Counted from the first letter of the stretch, positions 1 to 6,821 are shown. The stretch: DNA of 64,000 bases from Methylobacterium radiotolerans JCM 2831 (GCF_000019725.1 NC_010505.1:2793001-2857000), one strand, 5' to 3'. Numbers and translations: made by a program. The notes: generated by a model not told the origin, from the letters alone.

Positions 1-128
1 GGCGCCCGCACCTATCCCTGAAGCACCTCCCGGCGGACGCTCCTGACGTCATCAGTCGGGACCCGCCATGCACCCTAGCCCCTACGTCTCGCACCGCCTC
101 CTGCCCCGTCCCTGGGCGGCGTGACGCC

Positions 129-418
129 ATGCAGCGCGGCAACCCCGAGGGCGTCCGAGCCCGTGTCACGGACCACGCCGTCCGTCGCTACGCCGAGAAG
201 AAGCTGGGCGAGGCCGTCGAGCCGACGGTCGAGGACGACGAGGCCATCTTGGAACTCCGCCGGCGCCGCGTGCCGGTCGGGGCTATCCGCCGGCACCTCT
301 CCGTCGCCGGTGGCCTAGGCGTCGCCAACGGGGCCTGCGCGGTCATCGTCGACGGCCTGAAGCTGGCCCTCGCCGACCGGGCCGTCGTGACCGTGCTGGC
401 GAAGAAGTGGAGGGCTGA
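129..418 (+). CDS. Small phage protein of unknown function, 3' end unresolved
   Basis: The first 95 or so residues look like a real small phage protein: a TDHAVRRYAE motif near residue 14, a charged helical middle, and a closing AVVTVLAKKW strand. From memory this resembles short phage proteins of about 100-110 residues with the same start and end. The reading frame stays open to 1328 only because the DNA is GC-rich, and that tail is proline-rich nonsense overlapping two better genes. A TGA one frame away at 416-418 is where such a protein would be expected to stop, so I end it there. Either a frameshift lies near 400-416 or the true stop has been lost. Confidence 0.45.
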
Positions 419-490
419 CGCCGCCCCCGCCGGTCCCTCCTCCCCGGTCCCGTCCCGCCCTCGGACCATCCTCGAACTGGGAGCGCCGGC

Positions 491-781
491 ACGACCGACC
501 CCGTCCCCTTCACCTTCGACGCCCGCGCGGACGCCGCGGCCTGCCGGGCCGGCATCCGCCCGCTGCTCGGACCCGGGATGGACTGGAGCGAGGTCCACTG
601 CGGCCGCTGCGGCCGACAGGGCATCGTCCGCCACGCCGACCTCATGCCGGCCGCCGAGCCCGTCCCGGAGCCCGCTCCCGCGGCCGTGGAGCCTGTGGAT
701 AAGGCAATTCCCGATTCGCACATTGAACCGGGCGAGGACGCCCCGGCCGCCGCCCCCGAGCGCAAGGGAGGCCGGTCGTGA
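491..781 (+). CDS. Small putative zinc-binding phage protein, possible ACG start
   Basis: The certain part begins at the ATG at 578 and includes HCGRCGRQG, a CxxC zinc-ribbon-like pair, then an acidic proline/alanine-rich tail. The frame upstream reads like coding sequence (TDPVPFTFDARADAAACR) back to 491. There GGGAG at 479-483 stands 7 nt before an ACG codon, exactly where an ATG would be expected. So the gene either uses a rare ACG start, has a mutated ATG, or starts at 578 (67 residues). Its stop overlaps the start of the next gene as GTGA, consistent with translational coupling. Function is unknown. Confidence 0.45.
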   Translation, partial: TTDPVPFTFDARADAAACRAGIRPLLGPGMDWSEVHCGRCGRQGIVRHADLMPAAEPVPEPAPAAVEPVDKAIPDSHIEPGEDAPAAAPERKGGRS

Positions 782-1224
782 CGTTCCGCGTCCCCCCTGC
801 GCCGCACGTCTCACGGGAGGCCGAGTGGCTGTCCGCGGCCATCCTCATGGCCTTCGCCCTAGCCCTGCTGGCGCCGGGCGCGACGTTCAGCCGGCCGGTC
901 TTCGTCAACCTTGCAGCGGTGGCTCCCGAGGGCACCTGGGGCATGGGCCTCCTGGGCATCGCCACGGTGCGCATGATCGGGCTGTGGGTGAACGGCAACT
1001 GGCGCCGCAGCCCGACCCTGCGGTTCCTCATCTCGGCCGTCGGCGCGCTCGTCTGGCTGTGGGTCGCCCGCCTGTTCTCCGACGACGGCTACCCGGGCCT
1101 CAACACGGGTGCCCTCGTCTACCTCGCGGTCGGCCTGTTCGACCTCTACGCCGCCGGCCGCAGCCTGGCCGACCAGGGCAAGAACGACCGGCGGTACGCG
1201 CTGGCACGGAAGGAAGCCGCCTGA
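778..1224 (+). CDS. Phage-encoded membrane protein, about four membrane segments
   Basis: This 148-residue protein starts with GTG overlapping the preceding stop. Hydrophobic segments are seen around residues 18-34, 38-62, 80-100 and 110-125, so it should sit in the inner membrane with roughly four helices. The C-terminus (GKNDRRYALARKEAA) is charged and probably cytoplasmic. It is the first of several membrane proteins ahead of the holin and endolysin, which suggests a place in the lysis or superinfection-exclusion module. That role is inferred from position only, and I do not recognise a named family. Confidence 0.7.
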   Translation: MTFRVPPAPHVSREAEWLSAAILMAFALALLAPGATFSRPVFVNLAAVAPEGTWGMGLLGIATVRMIGLWVNGNWRRSPTLRFLISAVGALVWLWVARLFSDDGYPGLNTGALVYLAVGLFDLYAAGRSLADQGKNDRRYALARKEAA

Positions 1225-1328
1225 TCCTCTCCGATGCATACGCGGCCATCGTCGCCGTGCCCGACGGCGTCCTGAAGGCGGCCGATGCCGTGCTCGGGGC
1301 CGCCGCGACCGTGGGCTTCTACCTGTAG
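1221..1328 (+). CDS. Possible 35-residue hydrophobic peptide with CTG start
   Basis: A short frame begins with CTG overlapping the previous gene's stop as CTGA. AAGGA lies about 7 nt upstream, the same geometry as the ATGA and GTGA junctions elsewhere in this run. The peptide (ILSDAYAAIVAVPDGVLKAA and onward to VGFYL) is hydrophobic and alanine-rich and ends at a TAG at 1326-1328. It could be a small membrane peptide of the lysis module or a decayed gene whose ATG became CTG. Confidence 0.3.
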   Translation: MILSDAYAAIVAVPDGVLKAADAVLGAAATVGFYL

Positions 1329-1364
1329 GGCCGCCTTCGCACCCAGAGGCCCGCCGCCGACGCC

Positions 1365-1559
1365 GTGGTGCCTCGCGTCGCCCTGACCGAGACCGACCGG
1401 GAGCTCGGCTTCACCATCGTCCGCACCGGGACGGACTTTTCCCGGGCCCTGAGCGACCACGCCGACATCCTGGCTCGCGCCTTCCCGGCCGCGACCACCC
1501 CGGTGCCACCGCCGGTCCCGCCGACGCCCACCCGCCGCACTCGGAGGATGCTCCCGTGA
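1365..1559 (+). CDS. Small hypothetical phage protein
   Basis: A 64-residue frame with a GTG start (a second GTG follows immediately). The first 45 residues look coding (ETDRELGFTIVRTGTDFSRA), and the C-terminal third is a proline/threonine linker ending in basic residues. Its stop overlaps the next gene's GTG start (GTGA at 1556-1559), supporting its place in the overlapping gene chain. I recognise no family. Confidence 0.5.
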   Translation: MVPRVALTETDRELGFTIVRTGTDFSRALSDHADILARAFPAATTPVPPPVPPTPTRRTRRMLP

Positions 1560-1789
1560 GGAAGCCGAAGCCCGTCCCGAACCTCTGGCAGGTCGTCCGG
1601 CATAGCTGGTCGTTCCAGTTGAACGCCGTCGCGACCGTCGCCTCGTCCGTCGTCCTCGGCATGTCGGTCCTCGCCGGCGCGCCGCCCATCAACCTGGTCT
1701 GGTTCGCCGTCGGCTACGGCCTGGTGAACCTCGTCGCGACCGGCGCGCGCTTGATCGCGCAGCCCGAGGTCTCCGGGGACGCCTCGTGA
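1556..1789 (+). CDS. Putative holin-like small membrane protein
   Basis: A 77-residue protein from GTG at 1556, with a short basic amphipathic start (RKPKPVPNLWQVVRHSWS) and two hydrophobic segments near residues 22-40 and 45-65, then a polar tail. The size, the Trp-rich entry and the two-helix layout fit the small holin-like proteins that precede endolysin genes in alphaproteobacterial phages. The endolysin gene starts inside its stop codon (GTGA). Holins form the inner-membrane lesion that lets endolysin out. This assignment rests on size, topology and position. Confidence 0.6.
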   Translation: MRKPKPVPNLWQVVRHSWSFQLNAVATVASSVVLGMSVLAGAPPINLVWFAVGYGLVNLVATGARLIAQPEVSGDAS

Positions 1790-2379
1790 TGCTGGCCTTC
1801 TTCCGCAAGCTCGGCGTCGCGGTTGCCGTCGGCACAGCCAGCGCCGCACCCCGCGCCGTTGCCGGAAATCCGGCGCCCGCCATCGCCGCCGCCAGGACCT
1901 CCTCGAAGTCCGGCGTCGGGTCCCGGCTGAAGCGCTCCGCCGCGGCGGCCGCGCTCTGCACCGGCCTCGTCGGCGGGTTCGAGGGCCTGCGCACCACGGC
2001 CTACCCGGACCCGGCGACGGGCCGGGAACCCTGGACCGCGTGCTTCGGCGAGACCGAGGGCATCCGCCGCGGCGACACGTTCACGGTCGCCGAGTGCAAG
2101 GCGATGCTGGCCCGGAGCCTGGAGAAGTACGCCTTGCGGATGGAGGCCTGCGTCACCCGCCCGATGGCGGACGAGACCTACGCCGCCTTCCTGAGCCTCT
2201 CCTACAACGTCGACTCGGGCGGCTTCTGCAAGAGCTCGGTCGCCCGCCTCTGGAACGCCGGGGAGAGCCGCGCCTCCTATGACGCGATGCTCCGCTTCAA
2301 CCGCGCCGCCGGCGTCACGATGCCGGTGCTGACCCGGCGCCGGACGCAGGAGCGCGCCCTCTGCCTAAAGGGAATCTGA
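1786..2379 (+). CDS. Phage endolysin, GH24 lysozyme family
   Basis: This 197-residue protein cleaves the glycan chains of peptidoglycan. The catalytic region begins at residue 64 with GFEGLRTTAYPD, giving E66 and D75, followed by WTACFGE with T84. These match the E, D/C and T triad of T4-type lysozymes, with a three-residue insertion between D and T. The downstream LSLSYNVDSGGFCKSS and AAFLSL segments also fit. About 58 residues precede the domain and include an alanine-rich hydrophobic stretch that could act as a signal-anchor. The gene overlaps the holin candidate by 4 nt. A copy of the CCGGAAATCCGG palindrome lies in this N-terminal region (1862-1873), encoding GNPA. Confidence 0.88.
   Translation: MMLAFFRKLGVAVAVGTASAAPRAVAGNPAPAIAAARTSSKSGVGSRLKRSAAAAALCTGLVGGFEGLRTTAYPDPATGREPWTACFGETEGIRRGDTFTVAECKAMLARSLEKYALRMEACVTRPMADETYAAFLSLSYNVDSGGFCKSSVARLWNAGESRASYDAMLRFNRAAGVTMPVLTRRRTQERALCLKGI
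1862..1873 (+). repeat. Dispersed palindrome copy 1 (CCGGAAATCCGG)
   Basis: Arms CCGGA and TCCGG around AA, inside the endolysin gene, read as AGNPA. It is one of six copies in the element. Confidence 0.8.
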
Positions 2380-2381
2380 CG

Positions 2382-2678
2382 ATGATGTTTTTCGACCTTT
2401 TCGTGCTGGTCCTCGGTCTCTCGTGCGTCTGGGAGGTCCTCGCCCACCGCGCCGCACTTGCCGCCGGGGTCGGGGACGACTGGTTCACGGCGGTCAACCT
2501 GGCGGCCTCCGTCTGGCTCCTGGCGGTCCTGGCGATCTCCGGTCCGCTCCTCCTGCTCGCCGTGTTCAAGCTGCCGTGCGTGGTCGTGTTCCTCATCGCT
2601 GCCTGGCGGGCGTTCCGGCGCGTCGTGGCTACCCGCCTCGTGGCCTGGGCCCTCGGGCGCCAGCGGAAGGTCGCCTGA
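2382..2678 (+). CDS. Phage membrane protein, about three segments
   Basis: A 98-residue protein that begins two bases after the endolysin stop, with ATGATG (either could be used). Hydrophobic helices are apparent at residues 3-20, 38-62 and 64-82, followed by a basic tail (RQRKVA). Its position between the endolysin and the spanin-like genes suggests an accessory lysis role, but no family is recognised. Its stop overlaps the next start as TGATG. Confidence 0.65.
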   Translation: MMFFDLFVLVLGLSCVWEVLAHRAALAAGVGDDWFTAVNLAASVWLLAVLAISGPLLLLAVFKLPCVVVFLIAAWRAFRRVVATRLVAWALGRQRKVA

Positions 2679-2914
2679 TGTCGACCGCAGCCATCGTCGC
2701 CGTCGCGGCCTGCGCCCTCATCGGGTGGTGCGCCCTCGTCCAGGCCGTGAAGGAGATCCTCGTCGCCCGGACACAGCCGCCGGCATGCCCGTGCCGGGAC
2801 CTGCATTCCATCTCCGTCGGCGCGCCCACCGTGACCGAGTTCTCGGCCGACGGCGGCTCCGAGGTCGCGACCGAACACCGCCGCATCGTCGTCGCTGCCG
2901 GGAAGGTGCACTGA
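2678..2914 (+). CDS. Small membrane-anchored hypothetical protein
   Basis: A 78-residue protein starting in the TGATG overlap at 2676-2680. One N-terminal hydrophobic helix (residues 3-24) is followed by a soluble region with a CPCRD cysteine pair. This implies an inner-membrane anchor with a periplasmic or cytoplasmic tail. Function is unknown, and it is part of the lysis-region gene chain. Confidence 0.55.
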   Translation: MSTAAIVAVAACALIGWCALVQAVKEILVARTQPPACPCRDLHSISVGAPTVTEFSADGGSEVATEHRRIVVAAGKVH

Positions 2915-2915
2915 C

Positions 2916-3194
2916 ATGGACGCCCAAGCCCTCGAAGCCGCCGCCCGGACCAAGGCCACCCTTGACCGGAACTAGGATCTCGCGACGGCCCTGCGCACCG
3001 CCAGCCTCCGCCGCGACGGCGACGAAGACCTGTTCGCGGTCGCCAGGGAGGCCGAGGAGTACCTCCGCTTGCTCGGCGACCCGAGCTATGCGGACCGCCT
3101 CCGGGCCGACGTCGCACAGGCCGTGGACACCGCCCTGGCCCTGCACTCCTACCGCCTCCGCATCCGCCTGCTGCGCGCCGGGGTGCACGTCTGA
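2916..3194 (+). pseudogene. Small phage gene interrupted by an in-frame amber stop
   Basis: From ATG at 2916 the frame reads 19 codons and meets TAG at 2973-2975. The same frame then continues for 72 further codons of clearly coding-like sequence (DLATALRTASLRRDGDEDLF and onward to YADRLRADVAQAVDTAL). It ends at a TGA that overlaps the next gene's ATG as TGATG. The conserved overlaps at both ends argue that the full 92-codon frame was the gene. CAG to TAG by one transition is the simplest explanation, and suppression of the amber codon cannot be excluded. The intact product would be a soluble helical protein of unknown function. Confidence 0.65.
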
Positions 3195-3574
3195 TGCTCG
3201 ACCTGGCGCTCGCCCTCTTCGTCACGCCCGCCGGAATTGCGGCGCTCGTCGCCATGGCCGCCGCCGGGCTCGCCGTGGTCTACGCCCCGCGGCTGGCCGT
3301 CCCGGTCGCGCTGGTCGCGGTGATCCTGGTCGGCGTAGCCTACGTCACCCGACTCCGGGACGAGGTCGCCTCGACACGACGGGAGCGCGACGAGGCCCGC
3401 GAGCTCGCCGAGGTCCGCGGCCGGGCGGTTTCCGCCCTTCAGCGCGAACACCAGGCCAGCGCGAAGCGGACCCGGGCCACGGCGGCCGTCCAGGACCGCA
3501 TCCGTCGTGCCCCGGCATCGGACGACGGGCCGGTCGCCCCCGTTCTCCGTGACGCCCTGGAGGCCGGACAGTGA
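3194..3574 (+). CDS. Rz-like inner-membrane spanin subunit (i-spanin)
   Basis: A 126-residue protein with two close N-terminal hydrophobic segments (residues 2-25 and 33-50), then a long charged coiled-coil-prone region (RLRDEVASTRRERDEARELA) and a short C-terminal tail (GPVAPVLRDAL). This is the layout of Rz-type spanins, which sit in the inner membrane and reach across the periplasm to fuse the membranes in the last lysis step. The following gene encodes a small lipoprotein and overlaps by 4 nt, as expected for an Rz1 partner. Confidence 0.65.
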   Translation: MLDLALALFVTPAGIAALVAMAAAGLAVVYAPRLAVPVALVAVILVGVAYVTRLRDEVASTRRERDEARELAEVRGRAVSALQREHQASAKRTRATAAVQDRIRRAPASDDGPVAPVLRDALEAGQ

Positions 3575-3807
3575 AGCCCCTCCTCGCCGTCGCGCTATTA
3601 GCACTCGCCCTGGGTGGCTGCCAGCACTCCTCCGGACCCCTCGCCGAGATCCCGGACGAGCTCCTTACCTGCCAGGGCGCGCCCGCCTGGCGCCGCGGCG
3701 GCTCCCAGCGCAACGTCGCCGTGCACGTCACCGACCTGCGCGGCGCTCACGAAGACTGCTACGGCAAGCTCGGCGCGGTCCGGGCCATCGCGAGGCCGGG
3801 CCAGTGA
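3571..3807 (+). CDS. Rz1-like outer-membrane lipoprotein (o-spanin candidate)
   Basis: A 78-residue precursor starting with GTG in a GTGA overlap. The signal peptide ends in a lipobox LALGGC at about residues 12-17, so the mature protein begins with a lipidated Cys. The rest (IPDELLTCQGAPAWR and VTDLRGAHEDCYGKLGAV) matches small lipoproteins that follow Rz-like genes in alphaproteobacterial phages, recalled from memory. It should be held in the outer membrane and bind the i-spanin encoded just upstream. Confidence 0.65.
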   Translation: MKPLLAVALLALALGGCQHSSGPLAEIPDELLTCQGAPAWRRGGSQRNVAVHVTDLRGAHEDCYGKLGAVRAIARPGQ

Positions 3808-3974
3808 CCCCGGCCGCGCTCGTCACGCTGTACTGCCTCGCGGCCGCCCCGGCGCCGACCGTCGGCTCCGACGTCTACCGCGCGCTCCGGGGCGAGGCCG
3901 TCGCCGCGGCCCCCGCTCCCCAGGCCGTCGCCGATGCCGTCCGAGGCGCCCGCCACCGCCGGAGGCACCCATGA
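3804..3974 (+). CDS. Tiny hypothetical phage protein (56 residues)
   Basis: Starts with GTG in a GTGA overlap with the preceding lipoprotein gene and ends in an ATGA overlap with the next one. It has a short hydrophobic start (ALVTLYCLAAAPAP) and a basic C-terminus (RGARHRRRHP). Only the overlap pattern supports it, and the function is unknown. Confidence 0.45.
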   Translation: MTPAALVTLYCLAAAPAPTVGSDVYRALRGEAVAAAPAPQAVADAVRGARHRRRHP

Positions 3975-4060
3975 CCGTCACGACCGCATTCGTCGTCGGG
4001 ATGCTGATCGGGCTCTGCCTCGCCGAGCCGCCTCGCCGGCCGCCGTGGAGGTCCGCATGA
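3971..4060 (+). CDS. Tiny single-helix membrane peptide (29 residues)
   Basis: Starts at the ATGA overlap. The peptide MTVTTAFVVGMLIGLCLAEP has one hydrophobic helix and then a short basic tail. Its last four bases overlap the next start (ATGA at 4057). It may be a lysis-region micropeptide, and the function is unknown. Confidence 0.45.
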   Translation: MTVTTAFVVGMLIGLCLAEPPRRPPWRSA

Positions 4061-4404
4061 ATATCCCCGTCCCCTGGGTAATCTGCAAACTGTCGTCCGG
4101 GGCTGCCGCCGCGGCGACGGCGTTCGCCCGCATCGAAGATCTCGCCCCTGACCTAGCGGAGTACATGCCGGGGGCCCTCGCCCGCACCGTCCCGACCGAG
4201 GCCATCAACCGCGTGTCCGCGTGGTTCGCCTCGATGGACCATCCGGGCGTCGGTGCACCAGCCTACCTGTTCGCCCTCGATGACCGCGGTGCCTACGTCG
4301 TCGCCCGCTTCGACAGGCCGGGCGTGCCCGAGGACGGCGTGATGCTACGGGGCGTCTCTTCCGAACAGGACGCTGCCACGCTGCGCGCTGCGAGGGCGGC
4401 ATGA
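4057..4404 (+). CDS. Hypothetical phage protein (115 residues)
   Basis: Begins in an ATGA overlap and ends in another (4401-4404). The sequence looks like a compact soluble protein: helical start with AAAAATAFARIEDLAPDLAE, then a beta-rich end (APAYLFALDDRGAYVVARF). It contains no motif I can name. It belongs to the overlapping chain that runs from the lysis genes to the antirepressor. Confidence 0.6.
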   Translation: MNIPVPWVICKLSSGAAAAATAFARIEDLAPDLAEYMPGALARTVPTEAINRVSAWFASMDHPGVGAPAYLFALDDRGAYVVARFDRPGVPEDGVMLRGVSSEQDAATLRAARAA

Positions 4405-4571
4405 CCCCGGCCGCCCGCGCCGTCATCGAGGCCGCCCGCGAGCTCGTCCGAAACAGGCGCTGGTATTTCGAACTGCCCAAGGACAGGGAGCTCCCCGACA
4501 CCCTGCAGGCCGCCCTGGACCGAGCGGTGCGCGCCCTCGATGCCGCGGAGGCCGACCGTGGCCGAGGCTGA
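4401..4571 (+). CDS. Tiny hypothetical phage protein (56 residues)
   Basis: An ATG in an ATGA overlap opens a 56-residue, mostly helical, charged protein (MTPAARAVIEAARELVRNRR, later LQAALDRAVRALDAAEADRG). Its 3' end overlaps the next gene by 14 nt. Coding quality is fair, and no family is recognised. Confidence 0.5.
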   Translation: MTPAARAVIEAARELVRNRRWYFELPKDRELPDTLQAALDRAVRALDAAEADRGRG

Positions 4572-4785
4572 CCCCTCCCGCCGGGCGCTGACCGATGTCG
4601 AGGAGGCCGCCCTGTTCGCCCGGGATGCGCTCCGGGCCGCCCGCGCGGTGATGTCCGGAAATCCGGCGGGGCCGGAGGGCGAGGCGTATCTCGCGGTCTA
4701 CGTCACCCTGGCCGCGGCGGCGCTCGGGCAGGACCGCCGGATTTCCGGACACGCCCCTGGTGGGATGCAGACCGAATCGCATTAA
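4558..4785 (+). CDS. Small hypothetical phage protein carrying two palindrome copies
   Basis: I start it at GTG 4558 (75 residues), because the ATG 18 nt further up overlaps the previous gene more deeply. It is helical and charged (RRALTDVEEAALFARDALRA). It contains the dispersed palindrome twice, in opposite orientations: at 4655-4666 read as SGNPA and at 4737-4748 read as RISGH. Together they could pair as an 82-nt-spaced inverted repeat. Function is unknown. Confidence 0.5.
   Translation: MAEADPSRRALTDVEEAALFARDALRAARAVMSGNPAGPEGEAYLAVYVTLAAAALGQDRRISGHAPGGMQTESH
4655..4666 (+). repeat. Dispersed palindrome copy 2 (CCGGAAATCCGG)
   Basis: Perfect copy preceded by T and followed by CG, read as MSGNPAG in its gene. 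Confidence 0.8.
4737..4748 (-). repeat. Dispersed palindrome copy 3, inverted orientation
   Basis: CCGGATTTCCGG on the plus strand, the exact reverse complement of the other copies, 82 nt from copy 2 in the same gene. Flanking bases (GC before, AC after) also match the inverted consensus. Confidence 0.8.
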
Positions 4786-4859
4786 TCGTTGCAGCCCTGA
4801 CCCAGGGTCGGCCCCGGCCGGTGCGCTAACACCGAACCGAGGCCTCACTCCAGACCCGG

Positions 4860-5732
4860 ATGGAAGCCGTGTCCGAAGCTGTCCTGCACCGTACCACGTC
4901 CCTGGCCCTCAGTCCCGTCGTCGACGTCATCGACGGCGCCGCGATGGCCGAAACCCGCGATATCGCGGCCTTCTTCAACAAGAGCCACAAGTCGGTCCTC
5001 GTCGCCGTGCGCACCGCGCTCGCGCGCCGGCCCGACCTGCTCGGGCGCAAAATTGTGCCGATGTTCGACACCGTCGGGATCGGCAACGGTGCCACCGGTG
5101 AGGCCATGGCCTACCGCCTCGACCGCGACGCCTTCAGCCTCATCGTCATGGGCTTCACCGGCGAGCGGGCCTTCCAGTGGAAGCTCGACTACATCGAGGC
5201 CTTCAACCGGATGGAGGCGACGCTCCGCCAGCCCCAGGCGCAGCCCTTCGACCCGAACGACCCGGCCGCCCTCCGGACCTTGCTGATCGGCTACTCGGAG
5301 CAACTGCCGCTCGCCCGCGCCGAGACCGCTGAGGTCAAGCAGGAGCTCACCGTCGTCCAGGCCGTCGTCGAGGAGCAGCGCCCCATGGTGGACGCCAACC
5401 TCGCATTCCTGGACGACGACGGCCTCTGCAACCTGCGGCCCGCGGCCCGGGCCGTCGACGCCCCGTGCATGCTGTTCCTCAAGTGGATGGAGGAGCGGAA
5501 GTACGTCATCCGCGAGAACGGCGGCGAGCTCCATCCGGCGGCGGCCATGCGCCGGGACGGCTACATGAAGCTGCGGGCCAAGCCGGACGCCAACGGCAAG
5601 CTCCGGAACCAGGCGGTCGTCACCCGCTCGGGCTTGGTCTGGCTGCGGCACCGGTGGCTCGCCGGCCCCGGGAAGGTGCTGGCCCTGCAGGCCGCCGTCG
5701 CCGCCCGGCAGGCCGAGCTCCCCGGCATCTGA
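4860..5732 (+). CDS. Rha-family antirepressor with KilAC (ANT) domain
   Basis: This 290-residue phage regulator has two recognisable parts. Residues about 22-120 form a Rha (pRha) domain, shown by TRDIAAFFNKSHKSVL, AYRLDRDAFSLIVMGFTG and WKLDYIEAFNRME. Residues about 155-285 form the KilAC/ANT antirepressor domain, with DANLAFLDDDGLCNL, MEERKYVIRENGGELHP and TRSGLVWLRHRW. Such proteins bind DNA or repressors and favour lytic growth or block superinfecting phages. The start could also be GTG 4869, which sits just after GGATGGAAG. Two strong stem-loops follow the stop and probably end its transcript. Confidence 0.88.
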   Translation: MEAVSEAVLHRTTSLALSPVVDVIDGAAMAETRDIAAFFNKSHKSVLVAVRTALARRPDLLGRKIVPMFDTVGIGNGATGEAMAYRLDRDAFSLIVMGFTGERAFQWKLDYIEAFNRMEATLRQPQAQPFDPNDPAALRTLLIGYSEQLPLARAETAEVKQELTVVQAVVEEQRPMVDANLAFLDDDGLCNLRPAARAVDAPCMLFLKWMEERKYVIRENGGELHPAAAMRRDGYMKLRAKPDANGKLRNQAVVTRSGLVWLRHRWLAGPGKVLALQAAVAARQAELPGI

Positions 5733-5748
5733 GCCATCCAAGTAATCC

Positions 5749-5803
5749 GTAGCGAAGGACCCTTCGCTACAACACGGGCCGGCCGCACCCCCGCGGCCGG
5801 CCC
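5749..5803 (+). terminator. Twin perfect stem-loops after the antirepressor gene
   Basis: The first is GTAGCGAAGG / CCTTCGCTAC around AC (5749-5770). The second is an 11-bp perfect stem GGGCCGGCCGC / GCGGCCGGCCC with a six-base loop (5776-5803). No T-run follows, so the pair may be a factor-assisted terminator. The first could also be a dyad operator for the downstream gene at 5832. Confidence 0.5.
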
Positions 5804-5831
5804 CGGCGGCTACGCACGAAGGGAGGCCGAG

Positions 5832-6386
5832 GTGGCCGAGGCAGAGCACTACGACATCGAAGAGATGATCGAGATGTCCGTCGCGCGGGAGCGCCGCGCC
5901 GGCGAGAAGGTGGCGTCGAAGGAGCGCCGAGAGGCCGCTGCCGCCGCCCTGCGCGCGAGGCGGGCCGAGGTCGAGGAGCGGGCCGCCCTGAAGCGGATGT
6001 CCGAAAATCCGGCGCTGCCGACCGAGGGCGGGAACGGCGGCCCCAGCCTCGATGCGCCGCCGTCGTTCGACGCGCTGGAGCGCATCGGCATGTCAGTTTT
6101 CGGCACGCACTGGGAGGGCAAGCTCGGCGCTCAGGCCGGCATCGAGGAGCGCTCCATCAGGCGCTTCCGCGCCGGGGAGCTCGCCACGACGCCCGAGGCG
6201 ATGGCCAGGGCGCGGCTATGGGCCATCGAGACCGCAGCCGGGCTCCTCGCCGCGGCTGGCGAGGCAGACCTCGCCGGCGAGGTGCGCGCCCGGGAGCAGG
6301 CGATGCGGCTTCGGAATACTGAGCGGGCCCGGGCCGTCCACGCGGCCAACCTCGCCAAGGCCAAGGCCAAGGCCAAGGCGCGCTAG
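5832..6386 (+). CDS. Putative phage DNA-binding protein with HTH-like segment
   Basis: A 184-residue basic, helical protein starting at GTG 5832 behind GGGAGG. Residues about 78-120 (FGTHWEGKLGAQAGI, then ERSIRRFRAGEL) resemble the helix-turn-helix of small phage and plasmid regulators, where W-x-x-x-L-A, G-I and R-x-I-R-R-x-x-x-G are conserved. The N-terminus is a long charged coiled coil, and the C-terminus ends in an AK repeat. A variant palindrome copy at 6001-6012 encodes SENPA. Its stop overlaps the convergent gene's stop (CTAG). I infer a regulator, and the target is unknown. Confidence 0.55.
   Translation: MAEAEHYDIEEMIEMSVARERRAGEKVASKERREAAAAALRARRAEVEERAALKRMSENPALPTEGGNGGPSLDAPPSFDALERIGMSVFGTHWEGKLGAQAGIEERSIRRFRAGELATTPEAMARARLWAIETAAGLLAAAGEADLAGEVRAREQAMRLRNTERARAVHAANLAKAKAKAKAR
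6001..6012 (+). repeat. Dispersed palindrome copy 4 (one mismatch)
   Basis: CCGAAAATCCGG differs from the consensus at one base, and flanks T and CG match the others. It is read as MSENPAL. Confidence 0.65.
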
Positions 6387-6808
6387 TCGCCCGATGACAG
6401 CGCCCCCGTCCCGCGCTGGGGGCACTCCGGGGCTGTGAACTCGCCCGGCAGGTCGAGGCGCTCGGGCGCCCGGCGGTACTGCGTGACGACGAAGCTCCCG
6501 CCCTTCTGCCCGCCCTCCCAGTCCCACTGGCCCCCGAATCCGGGCGAGGCTCCCCGGCCGCTCGATCCCGTACCGACCGCCCGGCTGAGCACCTGCCCGT
6601 CCCTCGTTGAGCGCACGCCGCATTCCACGCGGACGCGCCACTCGGCCCGCCCGGTCGGCTCCGCGTCCACTACGCCGTAGCGTTCTCGCCCTGGGCCCGC
6701 GGACTCCGACAGCGCGAACTGCCAGCCGGAGCTATAGTCCGGCCAGAACTCGTCGGCGGTGGCCACGGCAGACGCGGCGAGCGCCGCGGCGAGGATCAGG
6801 GTTCGCAT
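6383..6808 (-). CDS. Small exported protein of unknown function
   Basis: The start at 6808 gives a 141-residue precursor with a clean signal peptide (MRTLILAAALAASAVATA then DEFWPDYSS). The mature part has two cysteines and beta-rich segments (WQFALSE, AEWRVRVECGVRSTRDG, GSFVVTQYR), suggesting a periplasmic protein with one disulfide. The frame stays open upstream to 7321, but that extension is out of frame with the gene there. It is the last gene of the leftward operon. An exported protein in this position could be a lysogenic conversion factor, which is inference only. Confidence 0.65.
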   Translation of the reverse strand: MRTLILAAALAASAVATADEFWPDYSSGWQFALSESAGPGRERYGVVDAEPTGRAEWRVRVECGVRSTRDGQVLSRAVGTGSSGRGASPGFGGQWDWEGGQKGGSFVVTQYRRAPERLDLPGEFTAPECPQRGTGALSSGD

Positions 6809-6821
6809 CCTTGAAGGCCTT

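Noticed and set aside
2..46. C-terminal end of an upstream gene (reading ...APIPEAPPGGRS)
   Set aside because: Too short to support; only 15 codons are visible at the window edge. A following 18-codon ATG frame (68-124) is also unsupported.
129..1328. Single 399-residue protein
   Set aside because: After about residue 97 the sequence is arginine/proline-rich and lies over two better-supported genes in other frames.
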